From contig NZ_JAEINH010000012.1 in assembly GCF_016342785.1 (NCBI RefSeq), positions 1 to 64,000 of the forward strand: 64,000 nt of DNA, written 5' to 3'. Both the position numbers and the translations under genes were made by a program. Shown piece by piece: positions 58,308-64,000 of this stretch. The notes under the pieces are model-generated. The model ran no database searches. It had not been told where the DNA came from and saw nothing but the letters and a program-made list of their open reading frames with translations. The first letter of the stretch is position 1. The number at the start of each line of letters is the position of its first letter. The DNA comes from Sanguibacter suaedae (GTDB taxonomy: Bacteria; Actinomycetota; Actinomycetes; Actinomycetales; Cellulomonadaceae).

Positions 58308-59342
58308 TTGACCACCACCACGCCCCGCAGACGCGCGTCCATCAGCGACGTCGCCCGGCTCGCAGCCGTCTCCGTCGGCACCGTGTCCAACGTGCTCAAC
58401 CGCCCCGACCGCGTCTCCCCCACCACCCGCGAACGCGTGCTCGACGCCATCACCCAGCTCCAGTTCATCCCCAACGGGTCCGCCCGCCAGCTCCGGGCAG
58501 GGACCATCACCACCGTCGGCGCCGTCGTCCTCGACATCGGCAACCCGTTCTTCACCGAGGTCGCCCGCGGCGTCGAGGACCGCCTCGCCGAGGACGACTT
58601 CACCCTCATGCTCGCCAGCTCCGACGAGGACCCCGCCCGCGAGTCCCGCTACCTCAAGCTCTTCGAGGAGCACGGCGTCCAGGGCGTCCTCGTCGTCCCC
58701 TCGAGCGACGACCTCGACCCCCTCCTCGAGATGCGCGCCCGCGGCGTCAACGTCGTCCTCCTCGACGCCACCTCCCCCGTCCCCGACCTCTCGTCCGCCG
58801 CCGTGAACGACGTCGCGGGCGGCCAGCTCGCGGCAGCGCACCTCATCGCCACCGGGCACACCCGCATCGCGTTCGTCAACGGCCCCCACAGCATCCGCCA
58901 GTGTCGCGACCGCTACGCCGGCGCCCTCCGCGCCTTCGACGCCGCAGGCCTCGACGCCCGCGACGGCCTCGTGGAGATCACCGCCCCCTCGCTCAACGCC
59001 GACGGCGGCGAGGCCGCGATGCTCTCCCTCCTCGCCGACCCCGCCCCCCGCCCCACCGCGGTGTTCTGCGTCAACGACCTCGTCGCCCTCGGCGTCCAGC
59101 GCACCCTGCGCCGCGAGGGCATCGCCATGCCCACCGAGATGGCCGTCGTCGGGTACGACGACGTGAACTTCGCCGGCGAGCTCGCCACCCCCCTGACCTC
59201 CGTGCGCCAGCCCAAGCACCAGCTCGGGTACCGCGCCGCGGACCTCCTCCTCGCCCAGCACGAGCAGGGCGACCGGTTCCACCACGAGCAGGTGCAGTTC
59301 CAGCCCGAGCTCGTGGTCAGGGCGTCCTCCAGTCCAGGCTGA
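58308..59342 (+). CDS. LacI family regulator of the rhamnose regulon
   Basis: The 344-residue protein has the LacI helix-turn-helix (ASISDVARLAAVSVGTVSNV at about 9-28), the hinge helix (NGSARQLRAGTITTVG) and a periplasmic-binding-protein-like effector domain (GNPFFTEVARGVEDRL, INDVAGGQLAAAHLI-type VNDVAGGQL, and GYDDVNFAGELATPLTSV). The TTG at 58308 follows GAGAGG. It is divergent from rhaM-rhaI-rhaEW-rhaB and precedes two further genes. Operators with the core GAATCGNTTC occur before rhaM, before rhaI and before the aldolase unit near 26 kb, so it probably represses all three in the absence of rhamnose. Confidence 0.9.
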   Translation: MTTTTPRRRASISDVARLAAVSVGTVSNVLNRPDRVSPTTRERVLDAITQLQFIPNGSARQLRAGTITTVGAVVLDIGNPFFTEVARGVEDRLAEDDFTLMLASSDEDPARESRYLKLFEEHGVQGVLVVPSSDDLDPLLEMRARGVNVVLLDATSPVPDLSSAAVNDVAGGQLAAAHLIATGHTRIAFVNGPHSIRQCRDRYAGALRAFDAAGLDARDGLVEITAPSLNADGGEAAMLSLLADPAPRPTAVFCVNDLVALGVQRTLRREGIAMPTEMAVVGYDDVNFAGELATPLTSVRQPKHQLGYRAADLLLAQHEQGDRFHHEQVQFQPELVVRASSSPG

Positions 59343-59377
59343 CGCCACCCGCCCCCGACCCCACGGAGCACACGACG

Positions 59378-60562
59378 ATGTCTGCCTCTGCCACACCCGC
59401 CGCCACAGCCCCCTGGGCCCCCATCGGGTCCGAGCGCCCCCTGCGGGCCGCGATCGTCGGGACCGGCGCCGTCGCCCACCTCCACGCCCAGGCCGTCGAG
59501 CTCGACCCGCTCGCCGAGCTCGTCGCCTGCTCCAACCGCAACCCCGAGCGCCGCACCCAGTTCGCGGACCGGTACGGCATCCCCGGCCGGTACGAGACGC
59601 TCACCGAGCTCCTCGCCCAGGAGGACGTCGACGTCGTCCACCTGTGCACCCCTCCCGACCTGCACCGCGAGCAGACCCTCGAAGCGGTCGCCGCGGGCGT
59701 CCACGTGATCTGCGAGAAGCCCCCGGCCCTCTCGCTCGTCGAGCTCGACGCCATGCAGGACGCGTGCGACGGCGCCGGCCTCGCCTTCGGCATCATCTTC
59801 CAGCAGCGCACCGGCACGGCCGCCGAGCACGTCCGCGGCCTCCTGCGCTCCGGCGCCCTCGGCCGCCCCCTCCTCGCCCAGTGCGAGACCCTCTGGTACC
59901 GGGGCGACGACTACTACGCCGTCGACTGGCGCGGACGCTGGGACACCGAGGGCGGCGGCACCACCCTCGGGCACGGCATCCACCAGATGGACCTCCTCGC
60001 GCACCTCCTCGGCGACTGGCACGAGGTGAGCGCCCAGACGTGGCGTCTCGCCCGCGACACCCAGACCGAGGACGCGTCGACCGCGACCATCGTCTTCGCC
60101 GACGGCGTCGTGGCCACCGCCACGTCCTCCACCCTCTGCCCCCGCCAGACCAGCCATGTCCGCATCGACTGCGAGCGCGCCACCATCGAGGTGGACCACC
60201 TGTACGGGCACTCGCGGGACAGCTGGACCATCACGCCGGCGCCGGTGGTCGACGAGGCGGAGGCGGCGTCGTGGGCGTTGCCGGAGGACGACGAGCCGAG
60301 CGGGCACATCCCGCTGGTCCGGGAGACGTACCGGGCGTTGCGGGAGGGGACGGTGCTGCCCGACGTGGCGGCGTTCGCGCGGCGCCCGCTGGAGATCGTC
60401 ACCGCGATCTACGCGTCGGCCGACGCGGGCGGGCGCCGGGTGACGGCTGCGGAGCTGCGGGAGACAGGGCTGCTGTCGACGGGGCTGGAGAGCGTGGTGC
60501 GCGACCCGCGGGCGGAGCTCGCGGCGGTGGCGGAGCCTGCCGGGGCGAGCGTGCGCGCGTGA
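59378..60562 (+). CDS. Gfo/Idh/MocA family oxidoreductase
   Basis: The 394-residue protein is an NAD(P)-dependent sugar or cyclitol dehydrogenase. The N-terminal Rossmann fold has AAIVGTGAVAHLHAQAV near residue 24. The family EKP motif is VHVICEKPPALSL near residue 110, and the catalytic His region is TLGHGIHQMDLLAHLLGDW near 195. ATG 59378 has an ACGGAG site. It lies 35 bases after the LacI gene and overlaps the next gene by four bases, so it belongs to the rhamnose-linked set. It may act on a glycoside or deoxysugar that feeds the pathway. Exact substrate unknown. Confidence 0.9.
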   Translation: MSASATPAATAPWAPIGSERPLRAAIVGTGAVAHLHAQAVELDPLAELVACSNRNPERRTQFADRYGIPGRYETLTELLAQEDVDVVHLCTPPDLHREQTLEAVAAGVHVICEKPPALSLVELDAMQDACDGAGLAFGIIFQQRTGTAAEHVRGLLRSGALGRPLLAQCETLWYRGDDYYAVDWRGRWDTEGGGTTLGHGIHQMDLLAHLLGDWHEVSAQTWRLARDTQTEDASTATIVFADGVVATATSSTLCPRQTSHVRIDCERATIEVDHLYGHSRDSWTITPAPVVDEAEAASWALPEDDEPSGHIPLVRETYRALREGTVLPDVAAFARRPLEIVTAIYASADAGGRRVTAAELRETGLLSTGLESVVRDPRAELAAVAEPAGASVRA

Positions 60563-61563
60563 CGTCGGGTCCGCTGTTCAGGGACCCGGTGCACGACGGT
60601 GCGGCGGACCCGGTGGTGGTGCGCAACCGTGAGCTCGGCGAGTGGTGGATGTTCTGCACGGCGCGGCGGGCGACCGCCGAGGGGCCGGGCGTCGCGTGGG
60701 TGCACGGGACCGACGTCGCGGTCGCGACGTCCGACGACGACGGAGCCACATGGCTGTACCGGGGCACCGTGGAGGGCCTGGACGTCGGGTGGGGACGGAA
60801 CACGTTCTGGGCGCCGGAGGTGGTGTGGGGCGAGGGCGAGTACCACATGTACGTGTCGTACATCACGGGCGTGCCGACGCGGTGGCCGGGGCACGACCGG
60901 GACATCCTCCACCTGACCAGCCCGGACCTGCTCACCTGGACGCACCGGTCCCGCCTGGACCTGGGGTCGCGTCGGGTGATCGACGCGTGCGTCCATCCGT
61001 ACGCGTCGGCCGTCGGCGCGGTCCGGCCGGACGGGTCGCCGCGGGCCAGGTACCGCATGTGGTTCAAGGACGAGGCGGCGGGGTCCCACACGTACGCCGC
61101 GGACTCGGACGACCTGTACACGTGGACGCCCGTCGGTCCGGTGATCACGGGCCGCCCGCACGAGGGCCCCAACGTCTTCCGCCTCGGCGGATCGTTCTGG
61201 ATGCTCGTCGACGAGTGGCAGGGACAGCGGGTGCACCGCTCGGGCGACCTCGACACGTGGGAGGCGCAGGGGCTGATCCTCGACGCCCCGGGATCGCGGG
61301 TCGACGACGCGACGATCGGGCTGCACGCCGACGTCGTGGTGCCCGGGAGCGTCTCGGTGGACGTCCCCGACGGCGCCGACGCGCCGGGGGCCGTGGCGTA
61401 CGTCTTCTACTTCACGCACCCCGGTCGCAGCGGCGACCTCGCCGGGCACGAGGGGTACGCGGAGCGCCGCTCCTCGGTGCAGGTGGCGGAGCTCCGCGTC
61501 GTCGGGGGGACCCTGGTGTGCGACCGTGACGCACCGGTGGTGCCCCGGTTGAGCGCCCCCTGA
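60559..61563 (+). CDS. Glycoside-hydrolase-like five-bladed propeller protein (GH43/GH117-like)
   Basis: This 334-residue protein shows the repeating blade pattern of the GH43/GH32/GH117 superfamily. Blade starts are FRDPVHDGAADPVVVRN with the likely catalytic Asp, WAPEVVWGEGEYHMYVSYIT, RYRMWFKDEAAGSHTYAADS with a possible acid/base Glu, and HEGPNVFRLGGSFWMLVDEW. There is no signal peptide, so it would act inside the cell on an imported oligosaccharide or glycoside. GTG 60559 overlaps the preceding stop by four bases. The rhamnose cluster context suggests cleavage of a rhamnoside or a related linkage, which is inference. Confidence 0.8.
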   Translation: MTSGPLFRDPVHDGAADPVVVRNRELGEWWMFCTARRATAEGPGVAWVHGTDVAVATSDDDGATWLYRGTVEGLDVGWGRNTFWAPEVVWGEGEYHMYVSYITGVPTRWPGHDRDILHLTSPDLLTWTHRSRLDLGSRRVIDACVHPYASAVGAVRPDGSPRARYRMWFKDEAAGSHTYAADSDDLYTWTPVGPVITGRPHEGPNVFRLGGSFWMLVDEWQGQRVHRSGDLDTWEAQGLILDAPGSRVDDATIGLHADVVVPGSVSVDVPDGADAPGAVAYVFYFTHPGRSGDLAGHEGYAERRSSVQVAELRVVGGTLVCDRDAPVVPRLSAP

Positions 61564-61570
61564 GGGTGGT

Positions 61571-62086
61571 TCAGCGGCAGATCTCGAAGTACCAGTCGGT
61601 CACCTGCGAGAACGTGTCCGTCATCTCCTCGCTCGTCCCGTACACCTCCGGGTCGTTGATCACGCCGCCCGCCGGGAGGGCGTCCACCGTCCCGGAGATG
61701 TCCTCGTAGTACGTCCTGCTCGCGTCCCACGCCTCCACGATCTCAGCAGGGGGCTCGAGGTCGCCCATGGCGCCGAGCTTGCCGTCGATCTCGGCCCCGA
61801 GGTCCTCCTTCGGCAGCCACAGCTGCAGGGGTCCCACCGTGGCTCCGGAGCCGCCGGCCGCCTCGAAGTCGGTGCAGAAGTCGCCACCGGCCGGGGCGTC
61901 CTCGGTGGCCTGCTCGGTGGTCGGCTCGGCCGCCGACGCGGGAGCGGTGGTCGCGTCGTCACCGGAGTCTCCGTCGGAGGAGCATCCGACGAGGGTCGCG
62001 GCGAGGACGACCGCGAGCGCCGGGCCCGCCAGGGTGCGGCGGGAGACGGGACGACGGGCGGGGACGGTGGTGCGCTGCGTGGTCAT
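61571..62086 (-). CDS. Small lipoprotein
   Basis: The 171-residue product has a lipoprotein signal (ALAVVLAATLVGCSSDGD, Cys near residue 35) and a Thr/Ala/Glu linker. A soluble domain of about 100 residues follows, with FCTDFEAAGGSG, a DLEPPAEIVEAWDASRTYYE helix and a C-terminal Cys (WYFEICR). This recalls actinobacterial lipoproteins with one conserved disulfide and no known function. It is convergent with the glycosidase-like gene (seven bases). Confidence 0.75.
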   Translation of the reverse strand: MTTQRTTVPARRPVSRRTLAGPALAVVLAATLVGCSSDGDSGDDATTAPASAAEPTTEQATEDAPAGGDFCTDFEAAGGSGATVGPLQLWLPKEDLGAEIDGKLGAMGDLEPPAEIVEAWDASRTYYEDISGTVDALPAGGVINDPEVYGTSEEMTDTFSQVTDWYFEICR

Positions 62087-62151
62087 GTGCTCGATCCTCC
62101 CAGCCCGGGCATGCTCGCGCCGGGCGCTGGGATGGGGAGAACACCCCATGC

Positions 62152-64000
62152 TCAACGGCGGCGTACCGCTCCGAGCATGCGGACGACCCTGGGCTCGCGG
62201 TCCGCGTCGCTGTCCCGTCGGGCTCGGAGGGAGGCGAGGGACAGGGTGCCGCGGAGGCGGGCCCACCGGGGCAGGTCGCCGCGGATCGCACGGACGGAGC
62301 GGTCGACGGTGAGCCAGTACTCGTCGACCTGCGCCTGCTCGGGTGGTGCGGCGGCGAAGACTGCGGCGTCGGCCCGCTCGGCGAGCTCCGGTCCGGGGAC
62401 GCCGGGATGCGCGAGGGTGAGGGTGCGGGCCGTCTCGCGGCGCGTGGCGGCGGGGACGGGTGGCGTCCCGTGATCGCGTGCGGTGTCGACGACCTCGTCC
62501 CACCCGCCGCTGATGCGTGCGGCGGGGTCGGTGGCGCGCTGGCGGCGGCGCCGACGGCGGCGCTTGGCGAGGACGACGAGCAGCGGTGGCAGGACGAGGA
62601 GCAGGAGGGGGATGCCGACGGCCGCGGTGATGGTGGCGATGCGGCGCAGGTCGATCCCGGTGTCCTCGTCGTCCTGGTTGGAGTCGACGTTCGGTTCCTC
62701 GTCGTCCGCATCGGGCGGGATGGTGGGGTCGGGCGGCGGCGGGGGCGGCTGGACCACCTGGGGCTGCGGCTCCTGCTCGACGGGGGCCTCGTTCTCCTGC
62801 GGCGTCTGCGACGTGGGCGGGGTCGGGAAGTACGGGACCCACCCGACGCCCTGGTAGTTCACCTCGACCCACGCCTGGACGTTCTCGCCGGTGAACGTCA
62901 CCTCCGGGTCACCGGCCTGCTCCTCGTCGGGCACGAAGCCCATGACGACGCGGGCGGGCAGGCCCTGCTGGTTGACGAGGAGCGCCATGGCGGACGCGTA
63001 CTGCTCGGCGTCACCCACCATGATGTCGCCGCCGAGGAGCTCGGTGATGCGCGACGCACCGTGCCCGGAGAGCGACGGGTAGTCGCCGGCGGCTTCGATG
63101 CCGTGGCTGAAGAACCCGGTGTCGTGGAGGTACGACTCGATGGCGCGGGCGGCGAGGGCGGCGGTGGTGGCGCGGGCCGCGACCTCCGTCGAGCGGCTGG
63201 TGACGACGTCGGGGACGCCGACGAGCTGCGGGACGACGACCTGCCCGGGATCGGCGTCGCCGATCTCCTCGTCGGTGGGTACCGGGGGCAGGACCGCCTC
63301 GAGCGTGTACGACTGCTCTGGGCCCACGCCGTCGGTGAGCACGCCGGTGCCGGTCGCGTCGTTGTAGCGGAAGCCGTTGCGTGCCCGCTCGGCGCCGGGG
63401 CCCGTGAAGTCCACGGCGGTGGTGTGGCCGACGGTGGGCAGCCACACGCCGTCGAGGGCGTGGACGTCCACCTCGACCTCGACGGTCTCCCCCTGGACGC
63501 TGGTGGGGATGGCGTCACCGACGCGCCGGAACGCCCCGGACCCGTCGGGCTGGCCGTCGCCGAGGACGTTCCACACGACGCCGTCGAACGCATCCATCGT
63601 GGCGAGCCGCACGACGGCCCCCTCGGGGAGGCCGCGGACGGTGAGGAGGTCCGTCTCCTTCGCGTCCTTCATGTACGTGCGGTACCCGGAGAGGGGGCTG
63701 GGGTGCTCGCGGGGGTCGAACGGCGGCACGATGGTGCTGCGCAGCACGAACCGCGGCTCGTCGCCCCCGACCACCGGGGCGAGCAGCACGCCGCCGACGA
63801 GCGACACGACGGCGAGCAGCGCGAGGGACGTGTGCCGGCGAGGGCGCAGGTGACCGGTGCGCCACGACCCCCACGTGAGGAGGACGGCGGCGAGCGCGGT
63901 GCCGACGACGGTGACGAGGAGCCGCTCCACGGTGCCGAGGAGGATGGACAGGACGAGCACGACGACGGGGATCGCGGCGGCCGTGAGGAGCCGCACGGGG
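62152..64000 (-). CDS. Transglutaminase-like membrane protein (TgpA/DUF3488 type), 5' end outside the window
   Basis: At least 614 residues are present; the gene enters from beyond base 64000, so the N-terminal membrane helices are incomplete. After three visible helices comes an extracytoplasmic region, then a transglutaminase-like domain (around IESYLHDTGFFSHG, DAEQYASAMALLVNQQGLPA and VQAWVEVNYQGVGWVPYFPT). A Pro-rich linker, a membrane helix (ITAAVGIPLLLLVLPPLLVV) and a basic cytoplasmic tail follow. All three catalytic positions look changed: Cys to Ala in GDAEQYA, His to Gln in VQAWVEV, and Asp to Phe in PYFPTP. It is therefore probably a non-catalytic scaffold, as in other actinobacterial members linked to MoxR/DUF58 genes. 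Confidence 0.85.
   Translation of the reverse strand, partial: PVRLLTAAAIPVVVLVLSILLGTVERLLVTVVGTALAAVLLTWGSWRTGHLRPRRHTSLALLAVVSLVGGVLLAPVVGGDEPRFVLRSTIVPPFDPREHPSPLSGYRTYMKDAKETDLLTVRGLPEGAVVRLATMDAFDGVVWNVLGDGQPDGSGAFRRVGDAIPTSVQGETVEVEVDVHALDGVWLPTVGHTTAVDFTGPGAERARNGFRYNDATGTGVLTDGVGPEQSYTLEAVLPPVPTDEEIGDADPGQVVVPQLVGVPDVVTSRSTEVAARATTAALAARAIESYLHDTGFFSHGIEAAGDYPSLSGHGASRITELLGGDIMVGDAEQYASAMALLVNQQGLPARVVMGFVPDEEQAGDPEVTFTGENVQAWVEVNYQGVGWVPYFPTPPTSQTPQENEAPVEQEPQPQVVQPPPPPPDPTIPPDADDEEPNVDSNQDDEDTGIDLRRIATITAAVGIPLLLLVLPPLLVVLAKRRRRRRRQRATDPAARISGGWDEVVDTARDHGTPPVPAATRRETARTLTLAHPGVPGPELAERADAAVFAAAPPEQAQVDEYWLTVDRSVRAIRGDLPRWARLRGTLSLASLRARRDSDADREPRVVRMLGAVRRR

Overview
The window is GC-rich (roughly 70-75 %), with short intergenic gaps, many GTG/TTG starts, ATGA/GTGA gene overlaps, -10 boxes of the TANNNT type placed 6-7 bases before start codons (leaderless mRNAs), and actinobacterial families: Eis-type acetyltransferase, RNase J, ROK-type XylR, SoxR, and a cell-wall protein ending in a LAxTG signal. 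Together with xylose and rhamnose catabolism this suggests an actinomycete of the order Micrococcales, probably near Cellulomonadaceae or Promicromonosporaceae. That placement is inference; there is no rRNA gene to test it. I saw no tRNA, rRNA, CRISPR array, complete IS element or prophage.

Layout. 0-10 kb: a minus-strand set of aldo-keto reductase, FAD oxidoreductase and SDR genes behind a LacI-type operator, a 1433-residue sortase-anchored Ig-repeat surface protein, and a sugar isomerase/epimerase gene whose promoter carries a second operator of the same type. 10-14.5 kb: two acetyltransferases, a TetR regulator with a divergent membrane protein gene, and the ohrR-ohr peroxide pair. 14.5-18.5 kb: xylB-xylA and the divergent ROK regulator. 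18.5-20.1 kb: a candidate aerolysin-like beta-pore-forming protein. 20.2-23.5 kb: a phytochrome fused to a PP2C phosphatase next to an anti-sigma antagonist and an anti-sigma kinase, which looks like a light-controlled partner-switching module. 23.5-26.1 kb: a ThuA-like protein, a YghZ-like reductase and a class II aldolase behind an operator identical to one in the rhamnose cluster 30 kb away. 26.3-31.4 kb: release factor 3, RNase J and a membrane diguanylate cyclase.

31.4-36.9 kb is a Dpp/Opp-type peptide ABC operon, followed by a CPA1 antiporter, a small acidic protein with an HTH protein, AzlCD and a DUF421 membrane protein with a partner. 41.5-52.8 kb is the accessory part: a kinase-like protein, a VOC gene broken by one TGA codon, a serine hydrolase, two fragments of ISL3 transposase around a small secreted peptide gene, a stand-alone PheS-like protein with its own FDX-ACB domain and a Phe-codon leader peptide, SoxR with a divergent metallo-beta-lactamase-fold target, and an Abi (HEPN) protein with a Xre/MbcA/ParS-like tail. 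52.9-61.6 kb is a complete L-rhamnose pathway: mutarotase, isomerase, kinase, fused aldolase-dehydrogenase, LacI regulator, plus an oxidoreductase and a glycosidase-like protein. The window ends inside a transglutaminase-like membrane protein gene.

How the genes work together. The rhamnose genes form a path from alpha/beta-L-rhamnose to rhamnulose, rhamnulose-1-phosphate, then DHAP plus lactaldehyde and on to lactate. The 12-base operator before rhaI is repeated exactly before the distant aldolase gene and with one change before rhaM, so the LacI protein at 58.3 kb probably controls both clusters. The best candidates for something not well described are the leader-controlled PheS/FDX-ACB ligase, the aerolysin-like protein, the Abi-antitoxin-like fusion and the light-driven partner switch.
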